From NCBI GenBank assembly GCA_024640485.1, contig JAHEEY010000168.1, positions 1-9,165 on the forward strand: a stretch of DNA of 9,165 nucleotides, read 5' to 3'. The notes beneath the pieces were generated by a model. The model was not told where the DNA came from. It ran no database searches and was given only the letters and a program-made list of their open reading frames with translations. Source of the DNA: Chloroflexota bacterium. Lineage in GTDB: Bacteria; Chloroflexota; Anaerolineae; Promineifilales; Promineifilaceae. Positions 1-6,142 of this stretch are shown here, one piece after another (positions within the stretch are counted from its first letter, which is position 1; every line of letters begins with the position of its first letter). The translations under genes were made by a program, and so were the position numbers.

Positions 1-836
1 CGCAGCTTGACCGGCCCGCCAAATGTGTTGGGGTCCGGCACGCTCAGGCTTCCAGAAGAACCGTAGATCTCAATTCGAGGTAAGGTGTGGGACCAGATAT
101 CGAAGCTCATGATCATGGTCGCTACGGCACCGCTGGCGAAATCGATACTGCCGGACAGATGGGTAGGCACTTCAACCGGGATGCGATGCCCATTTCGGGC
201 CTCGCTGGTGGCGATGCGCTCCGGGAAGGAGATGCGCGCGGAACCGGACACCCGGACTGCCGGGCCCAGGAGATGAATGAGCGCTGTCAGATAATAGGGC
301 CCCATATCGAACATAGGCCCGGCACCCACCTTGTAGAAGAAATCGGGGTTAGGGTGCCAGGACTCGGGGCCGTGGCCCATCATGAAGGCGGTGGCGGCCA
401 CCGGCGTGCCGATAGCGCCTTGGTCGATCAGATGGCGGCAGCTCTGCAGCCCGCCGCCCAGGAAGGTGTCAGGAGCGCATCCCACCATCAGCCCATTGGC
501 TGCCGCCGTCGCCAGCACTTTCTTACCGTCTTCACGGGTCACCGCCAGCGGTTTCTCGGAATGCGCGTGCTTGCCGGCTTCCAGGATCGACAGGCTGACC
601 TGGGCATGGACCGCCGGAATGGTCAGATTGATAATGATCTCTATCTCCGGATCAGCCAGCATCGCCTCAATGGACATCGCTTTCAAGCTGTATTCCTGGG
701 CCAATGCCTCTGCGCTGCTGGGGAGGATATCGGCACAGGCGGTCAGATCCAGGTTTGCGAATAACCGGCACCCTTTCACGTACGCCGGGGCGATGTTGCC
801 GCAGCCAATGATTCCCACCTTTGTCTTTTTCATCAT
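1..836 (-). CDS. Gfo/Idh/MocA family oxidoreductase, 3' end missing
   Basis: This is a probable NAD(P)-dependent sugar or cyclitol dehydrogenase, cut by the left window edge after about 277 codons; family members are usually 330-400 residues. Numbered from the second ATG (833), the Rossmann motif GCGNIA is at residues 10-15 and the cofactor-site EKP triad at 93-95. A stretch containing CAPDTFLGGG (119-128) and the later SVPDPNTFGGP segment mark one particular Gfo/Idh subgroup. The catalytic-region motif has Asp176, but Tyr180 sits where many relatives have His. Two ATG codons stand in tandem (836 and 833). GGAG lies 2 nt before the first and 5 nt before the second, so 833 is the better start. 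The gene begins 11 nt after the YcaQ-like stop and is probably co-transcribed with it. The family is certain; the substrate is unknown. Confidence 0.93.
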   Translation of the reverse strand, partial: MMKKTKVGIIGCGNIAPAYVKGCRLFANLDLTACADILPSSAEALAQEYSLKAMSIEAMLADPEIEIIINLTIPAVHAQVSLSILEAGKHAHSEKPLAVTREDGKKVLATAAANGLMVGCAPDTFLGGGLQSCRHLIDQGAIGTPVAATAFMMGHGPESWHPNPDFFYKVGAGPMFDMGPYYLTALIHLLGPAVRVSGSARISFPERIATSEARNGHRIPVEVPTHLSGSIDFASGAVATMIMSFDIWSHTLPRIEIYGSSGSLSVPDPNTFGGPVKL

Positions 837-847
837 GTCTCCATATT

Positions 848-2080
848 CTACAACGCGGCTCTCAGCGCCTTTGCCAGCGCCGCTGGTGTACTCTGCTCAA
901 TTCTCAGCTCAAGGCCCCCATGAAAGGCGGCGAACTCGCGCAGCGCGCCGGCGATACCCTGCACCAGATCGCTGCTCACCGATTCCCCTGGCTCAAGGTA
1001 TATCGCCCGTATGATCATGCAGCCGTTTTGCCGGTCGGCTTTGGGGTCGATCCGGCCCACCAGCCTGCCGTTATGCAGGATCGGCATCACATAGTAGCCA
1101 TATTTTCGCTTCGCCGCCGGGGTATACACCTCGATCTTATACTCAAAGTCAAATAGATCTCTTGTCCGGAATCGGTCCCAGATAAGATTGTCGAAAGGGG
1201 TCAGGAATGTGGTCAACATGGGGCTGAATTCGCCGGCTTCGACGCTCTCAAGCAGGGGCAAGTCCGCCGCCAGCAGGTAGGTCGGCGCCGCCCAATCGGC
1301 CACCCGCACCGGCACTATCTCGCCTTGTGCCAGAAGTTCATCGATTCCAGCCCGGGCGCTTCGCAAGCTCAAACGATAATAATCAGCGATCATCTTTTCG
1401 GTGGCTGCCCCCAGCCGGGCCAGCCCTTGCGCTGCCGCCCACCGGAAGTAATCGGCCAGAGTGAGTTCCGTCGGCTGGGTAGAACCGGGCAGCACCCGTT
1501 CTGCCAGGTCGTAGAAGATGCGGAACTTCTCTCGGCGGTCCACCATCAGATGTCCGTGGCGATACATCAGCACCAACGCTTCTTTTGCCGGCTTCCAATT
1601 CCACCAGGAGCCAGCCTGGTCCGAGGTCGACTCAAAGTCCAACGAGCTCAACGGGCCGCGTCTCTCGATCTCGGCCATCACCGACGCCATCATCTGCTGC
1701 GGGTCATCCCCATTGAAGTACTGCGGGTTGACCTTGATCGACCGCGATCGCAGCTCACTGAAGAGCGGCGCGAACTGGGGATAGTCTCGACTGGGGATCA
1801 GGCAGGCGGCATGTGCCCACTGCTCAAACAGGGTCCGGTCCGGGTACAGCAAGCTGTCCAGATCAGAGCGGTCATAGAGCCCTGCCCGGCTGAGCATCAC
1901 CAGATAATGGCTGCGGGCGACCACATGAATGGTGTCCAGCTGCAGCAGGCCGATGCGATGGACGATCTCCAGCAGTTCCCGCTTGCCGGCGGCCGCTGGC
2001 CTCTGATGCAGCCCCTGCTTGACCACCGCCATTAATCGGGCCGTCTCCAGGGAGATGGAGCGCCGTGAATCAGAACCCAT
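848..2080 (-). CDS. ycaQ: YcaQ/AlkX-type DNA glycosylase (winged-helix, HTH_42 family)
   Basis: The 410-residue product matches E. coli YcaQ (AlkX) in length and along its whole course. That family excises alkylated bases and unhooks DNA interstrand crosslinks. Visible landmarks are the active-site QLD triad (residues 47-49, the QxD form typical of YcaQ rather than the QxQ form of AlkZ), followed by VVARSHYLV; WAHAAC near 88-93; a GSWWNWKP segment; IADYYRL; and a C-terminal block with LTPFDNLIWDR, YTPAAKRKYGYYV and GRLVGRIDPK. These tandem winged-helix segments and the barrel-like C-terminal part are all present, with no frameshift. An AGGA lies 9 nt before the ATG. Only 4 nt separate it from the preceding isomerase gene and 11 nt from the following dehydrogenase, so it looks like part of a sugar-catabolic transcript, an unusual place for a repair enzyme. 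A damage-repair role is inferred from homology. Confidence 0.93.
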   Translation of the reverse strand: MGSDSRRSISLETARLMAVVKQGLHQRPAAAGKRELLEIVHRIGLLQLDTIHVVARSHYLVMLSRAGLYDRSDLDSLLYPDRTLFEQWAHAACLIPSRDYPQFAPLFSELRSRSIKVNPQYFNGDDPQQMMASVMAEIERRGPLSSLDFESTSDQAGSWWNWKPAKEALVLMYRHGHLMVDRREKFRIFYDLAERVLPGSTQPTELTLADYFRWAAAQGLARLGAATEKMIADYYRLSLRSARAGIDELLAQGEIVPVRVADWAAPTYLLAADLPLLESVEAGEFSPMLTTFLTPFDNLIWDRFRTRDLFDFEYKIEVYTPAAKRKYGYYVMPILHNGRLVGRIDPKADRQNGCMIIRAIYLEPGESVSSDLVQGIAGALREFAAFHGGLELRIEQSTPAALAKALRAAL

Positions 2081-2084
2081 AAAG

Positions 2085-2846
2085 CTAAATCCTGCCTTGA
2101 GCCAGCCCTTGGCTGGTCAGGTATGTGTAGCTCTTAGCCACCGCTTCCAGCATGTCGGTAGCGCATCTGTCCAGCTCGACAATCAGCCACTCCGTATGCG
2201 ATCCACCCGCCTTGACGATGGCTGGGATATCCATCACCCCTTCGCCCAGGGCGGTCATGTGATCTTCCCGGTTAACTGCCGGACCATCCTTGATGTGAAG
2301 CAGCGGCGCCCGTTCGCCCAGCCCCGCCACCACCGCGGCTGGGTCCAGCCCTGCCACCTTGGCCCAGTAGGTGTCCACCTGGAACAAAACCTCTGGATCC
2401 AGGGTGTCCATCAAATGTCTGTATGCCGGCCGCCCGGCCACCTTGGCCATCTCGAAGTCGTGATTGTGGATGCTGAATTTCAACCCATTTTCCACAGCCA
2501 CCTCATTTGCCTGATTGAACAGCTCCGCCATTGCCTGGATCGATGCTTCCGTGGCGTAGTTCTGCGGGTCGGTCCACGGCGAAACCAGATGGTAGGCGCC
2601 GATGGCGTCCATGGTCTCCAGAACCTCATTCTTCTTGTCGCCCAGCGGCATCGGCATATGGGCGCTGGGAATCTTCAGCCCCAGCCCATTAAACAGCTGG
2701 TACGCCTGCTCCGGGCTCTTGCCAGGCGCCCCCCAATACTCGATGCCCACGAATCCCATGTCGGCGATCCGCTTTACTACACCCTCATAATCCTTGGCCA
2801 ATTCATCCCTGACCGAATAGAACTGCAGTGCGATTGGTGCCGTCAT
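2085..2846 (-). CDS. Sugar phosphate isomerase/epimerase-like TIM-barrel protein
   Basis: A 253-residue protein of the xylose-isomerase-like TIM-barrel superfamily (AP_endonuc_2 fold), which includes IolE-, Hyi- and YcjR-type isomerases, epimerases and dehydratases, and also enzymes that cleave 3-keto glycosides. An early LQFYSVRDEL segment (residues 7-16) and GIEYWG (34-39) fit the first strands. Candidate metal ligands or catalytic residues are His63, the IHNHDFE block (126-132), Asp158 in QVDTYW, His184 and Lys186 in LHIKDG, and Glu224 in IVELD. The start at 2846 has AAAGGAG 7 nt upstream. An in-frame extension to 2918 adds a tail with no family resemblance and is not preferred. It is the first gene after a 206-bp gap and lies 4 nt before the glycosylase gene. 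The exact reaction cannot be assigned; action on a keto-sugar is inferred from the neighbouring dehydrogenases. Confidence 0.9.
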   Translation of the reverse strand: MTAPIALQFYSVRDELAKDYEGVVKRIADMGFVGIEYWGAPGKSPEQAYQLFNGLGLKIPSAHMPMPLGDKKNEVLETMDAIGAYHLVSPWTDPQNYATEASIQAMAELFNQANEVAVENGLKFSIHNHDFEMAKVAGRPAYRHLMDTLDPEVLFQVDTYWAKVAGLDPAAVVAGLGERAPLLHIKDGPAVNREDHMTALGEGVMDIPAIVKAGGSHTEWLIVELDRCATDMLEAVAKSYTYLTSQGLAQGRI

Positions 2847-2955
2847 CTCATTACTCCTTTCAATAGTCGCAATACCCGGCGCACATGGCCCGGATTTTTC
2901 AAACAACGTGGAAGACATTTCGTCAGCTTAACGCTTTTCAACCAGCTCTGGAAGA

Positions 2956-2983
2956 ATTATCCCACGACTCGGGCAAAGGCCAA
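2956..2983 (-). promoter_or_regulatory. Candidate sigma-70-type promoter for the isomerase operon
   Basis: On the minus strand, TTGGCC (2978-2983, 4 of 6 to consensus) is separated by 16 nt from GATAAT (2956-2961, 5 of 6). It would give a leader of roughly 100 nt before the isomerase ATG at 2846. It lies in the only sizeable gap (206 bp) within the leftward gene run, so the isomerase, glycosylase and second dehydrogenase may have their own promoter. A weak hairpin (3019-3042, 7 bp with one bulge, no T-run) sits just after the ThuA-like gene and is not a convincing terminator. Confidence 0.35.
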
Positions 2984-3052
2984 TCAACCCGTTGACAGCC
3001 TCGGCAGCCGCAGCCGCTGAGTTGGTCCGCCGTTCCTAACTCGCCCTGCCGG

Positions 3053-3715
3053 CTAGGCCGCTGGCTGCTGCCTGGCCGCCCAAACCATGCCCCGGCGCTG
3101 GATCTCTCGAGCCTCAGCCACCTGGAAATCCTGGGCCACGTGGCCCAACGAGGAATAGAAGACGCGGCCCTGCCCCCAACGGCGCTTCCAGACCACCGGC
3201 ATTTTGGTGCCGTTTACCCAGGGCGCCTCGTCAGTATGGAAGATTGTGGTCGCCAGCACCTCATTGGACGGGTCCACGTGCAGATAATACTGCTCTGAGT
3301 GCATGTCGAAATCATTGATCCCGGCAGTGATCGGATCGTCGTGATTGATGATGTTGACCCGGTAGTCGATGACGCCCCCCGGATGGGCCACCCACTGCCC
3401 GCCCACCATCCATTGGTAATCGACGTTTTGCCGGAAAGAGTCAGCCATGCCGCCGTGCCAGCCGGCGATGCCCACGCCGCTCTTGACCGCATCCAACAGC
3501 CCTTGCTGCTGCTCATCGGTGATGCTGCTCATGGTCCACACGGGCACAATCAGGTCCAGCAACCGCATTTTCTCCCGGTCCAGATAGCTGTCAAGACTGT
3601 CGCTGATCTCTACCTCGAATCCAGCCTCCCGCAGCAGCGGCGCGAACAGATCGACGCACTGCTTGGGCTCATGCCCTTCCCATCCGCCCCAATTCATCAA
3701 GGCTCGTTTTTTCAC
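3053..3715 (-). CDS. ThuA-like domain protein B (trehalose utilisation family)
   Basis: A 220-residue protein of the ThuA family, which has a class I glutamine-amidotransferase-like fold and is found with Gfo/Idh dehydrogenases in sugar-oxidation operons such as thuAB. I choose the GTG at 3715. It has AAGGAG 9 nt upstream and gives the N-terminus MKKRALMNWGGWEGHEP, the usual beginning of this family. A TTG at 3754 would add 13 residues with an over-close Shine-Dalgarno. Visible motifs are WGGWEGHEP (residues 9-17), GWHGGMADSFR in the middle, VGGQWVAHPGG, SEQYYLHVDP, and near the end VWKRRWGQGRVFYSSLGH. It follows the dehydrogenase gene by 47 nt. It differs clearly from the second ThuA-like protein of the window and is not a recent duplicate. 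The biochemical activity of the family is poorly defined; a role in keto-sugar processing is inferred. Confidence 0.88.
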   Translation of the reverse strand: MKKRALMNWGGWEGHEPKQCVDLFAPLLREAGFEVEISDSLDSYLDREKMRLLDLIVPVWTMSSITDEQQQGLLDAVKSGVGIAGWHGGMADSFRQNVDYQWMVGGQWVAHPGGVIDYRVNIINHDDPITAGINDFDMHSEQYYLHVDPSNEVLATTIFHTDEAPWVNGTKMPVVWKRRWGQGRVFYSSLGHVAQDFQVAEAREIQRRGMVWAARQQPAA

Positions 3716-3730
3716 CTGACTGCGCTCCTT
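3716..3730 (-). promoter_or_regulatory. Ribosome binding site deciding the GTG start of ThuA-like B
   Basis: AAGGAG (complement of 3725-3730) is followed by a 9-nt spacer and a GTG at 3715. It lies inside the longer reading frame that begins at the TTG at 3754. Together with the family-typical N-terminus it argues for the shorter product. Confidence 0.65.
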
Positions 3731-3762
3731 CTTATTGAGTTGTAGAGAATTCAATATCTCCC

Positions 3763-4818
3763 CTATTCGTCCAGTCGAATCTCACGGCCGCTTTCCTGGC
3801 TGCGGTAGATGCCGTCCAGGATCCGCATCACCTGCAGCGACTGCTCCGCCGGCACCGGGGAGGGGCCGCCGTCGACCACCGCCTGGGCAAACTCTACACA
3901 TTCCTGGGCATGGGGCGGCAGCAGATCCGGGGTGCGCTGCAGGGTCCGGTTGTAATGCTGCTGGGTTTGATAATTGCTCTGGTATATCTCGTTCTTGGGC
4001 CACAGGCAGCCGCCCTCACTGCCGTACAGCCACATGCGCATATCATCACCAGGGGTGTCATGATGCAGCAGCCAGCTGACTTCCAGCATCAAAGTAGCCC
4101 CATTGTCAAAGCGGACGAAGGCGGCGGCGAACTCTTCCACGTCCATCTCCTTGGGGATAGCGCCGCCCCAGATGGAGAATGCCCCTTCCTTCTTGGCCAA
4201 CTCGGTGCGGGATACCCCGGAGACGGCAGTGGGCGTCGGATTGCCCATGAACCAGAGGGTCAGGTCGAGGATGTGGACGCCGATATCAATGCAGGCGCCG
4301 CCGCCGCTGTGCTCTTTGAGGATGAAGCCCGGACGTGTAGGCGCCGCGGCCCGGCGCAGCATCCAGCTGCGGGCATGATACACCTGCCCCAGGGCGCCGG
4401 CATCAATCTCCGCCTTCATCGCCTTGGAGACGCCGCTGTAGCGGTGGTGCTGGGCCGTCATCAGCAGCTTGCCCGATTTATCGCGGGCACGGATCATCGC
4501 CTCGATTTCCGCCGGCGTGGGAGCCAGCGGCTTTTCACACAAAACATGCTTGCCCGCTTCCAGGGCGGCGATGGCCAATGGGGCATGGTAATTGCTGGGT
4601 GTGCAGATGTCGATGATGTCGATTTCGGGATCGTCGAACAGCTCAGCCGGATCTGCCGTCAAATAGTCGATCCCGTTTTCTTCCCCCCACGCCGCCAGAG
4701 CCTGCTGGTCTACATCAGAGCCGGCAGCCAACTCGGCATGTTCCGAGGCGGCCCATCCTGGGAGGTGAACCGTGGCGATCCCGCCGACACCAATGACCGC
4801 TACCTTGAGTTTACGCAT
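3763..4818 (-). CDS. Gfo/Idh/MocA family dehydrogenase
   Basis: A complete 351-residue NAD(P)-dependent oxidoreductase of the Gfo/Idh/MocA family, which oxidises sugars, cyclitols or glycosides, often at C2 or C3. The N-terminal Rossmann domain has GVGGIA at residues 10-15, CTPSNYH at 72-78 and EKP at 95-97. The substrate domain carries the GGGACIDIGVHILD block at 172-185, with Asp178 and His182 at the expected catalytic positions. The length is normal and there is no signal peptide. GGAG is 12 nt before the ATG, slightly far, but MRKLKVAVIGVGG is the canonical beginning. It sits between two ThuA-like genes, 40 nt after one and 47 nt before the other, so the three are most likely one transcript. 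This resembles the thuA-thuB pairing, where ThuB is a Gfo/Idh enzyme making 3-keto-trehalose. The substrate here is not known. Confidence 0.95.
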   Translation of the reverse strand: MRKLKVAVIGVGGIATVHLPGWAASEHAELAAGSDVDQQALAAWGEENGIDYLTADPAELFDDPEIDIIDICTPSNYHAPLAIAALEAGKHVLCEKPLAPTPAEIEAMIRARDKSGKLLMTAQHHRYSGVSKAMKAEIDAGALGQVYHARSWMLRRAAAPTRPGFILKEHSGGGACIDIGVHILDLTLWFMGNPTPTAVSGVSRTELAKKEGAFSIWGGAIPKEMDVEEFAAAFVRFDNGATLMLEVSWLLHHDTPGDDMRMWLYGSEGGCLWPKNEIYQSNYQTQQHYNRTLQRTPDLLPPHAQECVEFAQAVVDGGPSPVPAEQSLQVMRILDGIYRSQESGREIRLDE

Positions 4819-4858
4819 TAACTGTATTCGCTCCTGCTTGTGACCGTGATGCCAGCGT

Positions 4859-5632
4859 CTACTTCTGCTTCAGTTCTGGATGTTCTATCGCCGCAGCCGG
4901 CGCGATCGCTGCTACCGCTTCCAGCGGCTGGGGGCGGTGGCCAAAGGTGACTTCTGGCCCTGCATTGGGCGCCGCCCAGCGGACCGCGTTGTCAATCACC
5001 TGCAGCACCTGGGGATGATGATAGATGGGGTAGGTCTCATGCCCTGGGCGGAAATAGAAGATCTTGCCTCGTCCCCGATGGTAGCAGCAGCCGCTTCGGA
5101 AAACTTCACCGCCGGCAAACCAGGAGACGAACACCAGATTATCCGGTTCGGGTATGTCAAAATGCTCGCCATACATCTCAGCGTTAGGGATTTCGAAATA
5201 CTCTCCCAACCCTTTGGCGATGGGGTGTCCGGGAGACACCACCCAAACCCGTTCCTTTTCGCCCATTTCTCGCCACTTCAGATTGCAGCTGGTGCCCATC
5301 AGCTTGATGAAAATCTTGGAGAAGTGGCCTGAGTGGAGCACCAGCAATCCCATCCCCTGCATCACCCGGGCGTGGACCTTGTCGACAATCGCGTCTTGGA
5401 CCTCGCCGTGGGCCATATGCCCCCACCAGATGAGTACATCAGTATTCTCCAGGACCGCATCAGTCAGCCCATGCTCTGGCTCATCCAGGGTGGCGGTCCT
5501 CACCGCCAGCCCTGCCGTTCTCAGGGCGGCGGCAATAGCACCGTGCATCCCATCCGGATAGATGTCGGCGATGGCCTGATGCTGCCGCTCATGGCGATAT
5601 TCGTTCCATACAGTCACTCTTGGTTTTTCCAT
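4859..5632 (-). CDS. ThuA-like domain protein A (trehalose utilisation family)
   Basis: A 257-residue ThuA-family protein. The start at 5632 is chosen because AGGA (5640-5643, within GGGAGGA) lies 7 nt upstream and the product then opens with MEKPRVTVWNEYRHER, the standard ThuA beginning; the frame continues upstream to 5746 without family resemblance. Motifs in order are NEYRHER (10-16), WWGHMAHGEV (69-78), LHSGHFSKIF (99-108), GEHFDIPEPD (155-164) and FYFRPGHETYP (192-202). The last 30 or so residues are an Ala/Pro-rich tail without clear structure. ThuA-family proteins have a glutamine-amidotransferase-like fold and accompany Gfo/Idh dehydrogenases in trehalose and related disaccharide use; their exact reaction is unsettled. 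It is the first gene of the leftward run and is followed after 40 nt by the dehydrogenase. Confidence 0.92.
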   Translation of the reverse strand: MEKPRVTVWNEYRHERQHQAIADIYPDGMHGAIAAALRTAGLAVRTATLDEPEHGLTDAVLENTDVLIWWGHMAHGEVQDAIVDKVHARVMQGMGLLVLHSGHFSKIFIKLMGTSCNLKWREMGEKERVWVVSPGHPIAKGLGEYFEIPNAEMYGEHFDIPEPDNLVFVSWFAGGEVFRSGCCYHRGRGKIFYFRPGHETYPIYHHPQVLQVIDNAVRWAAPNAGPEVTFGHRPQPLEAVAAIAPAAAIEHPELKQK

Positions 5633-5801
5633 GGACAATTCCTCCCACAGGGCTAGCTGCCTGAATCCATCATTTGCGGCGAAGCGCTCCCTGGTACTGC
5701 TGAAGAGCAGGGCTGCCGAAGCCGCCGACTGAGAGCGCCCCGCCACCCAGGCTGGCGATCAAAACCGGGGGAATAGGCTCCACACCTGCGCCAGACAACC
5801 A

Positions 5802-5844
5802 TATCGGCCCGATAATTCTAGCTGACATATCAGCCGGATACCAG
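5802..5844 (-). promoter_or_regulatory. Candidate promoter and operator of the ThuA-like operon
   Basis: On the minus strand TAGAAT (complement of 5815-5820, 5 of 6 to the -10 consensus) is hemmed in with no spare base by two inverted repeats: TATCGG-C-CCGATA (5802-5814) and GCTGA-CATA-TCAGC (5821-5834). The word CATATCRGCC occurs at 5800-5809 and 5826-5835, 26 bp apart. The -35 match (CTGGTA, 5839-5844, 18-nt spacer) is poor, as expected if an activator or repressor controls it. The arrangement suggests a regulator binding over the promoter, but the regulator is not in this window. Confidence 0.4.
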
Positions 5845-6002
5845 CTTTGGCAAAGTCGAGGTTGCACCCCTTCGACGGCATCAGAAATCGTCGCCACGGC
5901 TTTCTCAGAGCTGGTGACAGCGGCTGGTGTCAGGACGCGGCGGCTTCCGGGGGAGTGACTTCCGGAATGGGGCCCTGCTGTTTCAGACCGGCTGCAGTTC
6001 TG

Positions 6003-6032
6003 TTGACAGAGTGAACCGTCAGGGCTTATCCT
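6003..6032 (+). promoter_or_regulatory. Candidate sigma-70-type promoter for the rightward hydrolase gene
   Basis: A perfect TTGACA (6003-6008) is followed after 18 nt by TATCCT (6027-6032, 4 of 6). Transcription would begin near 6040 and leave a leader of about 100 nt before the ATG at 6143. The leader carries the short palindromes ACCGCCGGT and ATCTAGAT (6125-6132) but no riboswitch that I recognise. Confidence 0.45.
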
Positions 6033-6142
6033 TATCTGTACCCTTGCCCTTGGGCCCGGGTGGTGAGAGAGTCGATGGCGTCAGAGGTGGAATCCTACCG
6101 CCGGTGCGTCGCAGCGATGGGCAATCTAGATAAGAGGACCGT

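Larger units (their letters stand above)
5633..6142. other. 510-bp divergent intergenic region
   Basis: This stretch separates the leftward ThuA-like operon from the rightward hydrolase gene. No convincing gene lies in it: the 75-codon minus frame (5670-5897) and 68-codon plus frame (5927-6133) lack good Shine-Dalgarno sites and family resemblance. I see no tRNA or known riboswitch core. It contains a minus-strand -10-like box flanked by two palindromes (5802-5834), a repeated CATATCRGCC word, a repeated CTTCCGG (5944-5950 and 5959-5965, the second within the palindrome TTCCGGAA), and a plus-strand TTGACA promoter near 6003. Both operons would have long leaders: about 175 nt leftward and about 100 nt rightward. 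Confidence 0.6.

Noticed and set aside
848..2035. Long plus-strand frames across the YcaQ-like gene (for example 1325-2035).
   Set aside because: They are antisense shadows of a minus-strand gene that matches YcaQ from end to end.
3019..3042. Hairpin after ThuA-like gene B as a terminator.
   Set aside because: The stem has about 7 pairs with a bulge and a 9-nt loop, and no T-run follows in the direction of transcription.
5670..5897. Minus-strand 75-codon frame between the ThuA-like gene and the divergent hydrolase.
   Set aside because: It starts with GTG without a Shine-Dalgarno, shows no family resemblance, is Gly/Ala/Pro-rich as expected of GC-rich noncoding DNA, and overlaps the palindromes and -10-like box.
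5927..6133. Plus-strand 68-codon frame just before the hydrolase gene.
   Set aside because: No ribosome binding site, a Gly/Arg-rich product without motifs, and it overlaps the TTGACA promoter candidate.
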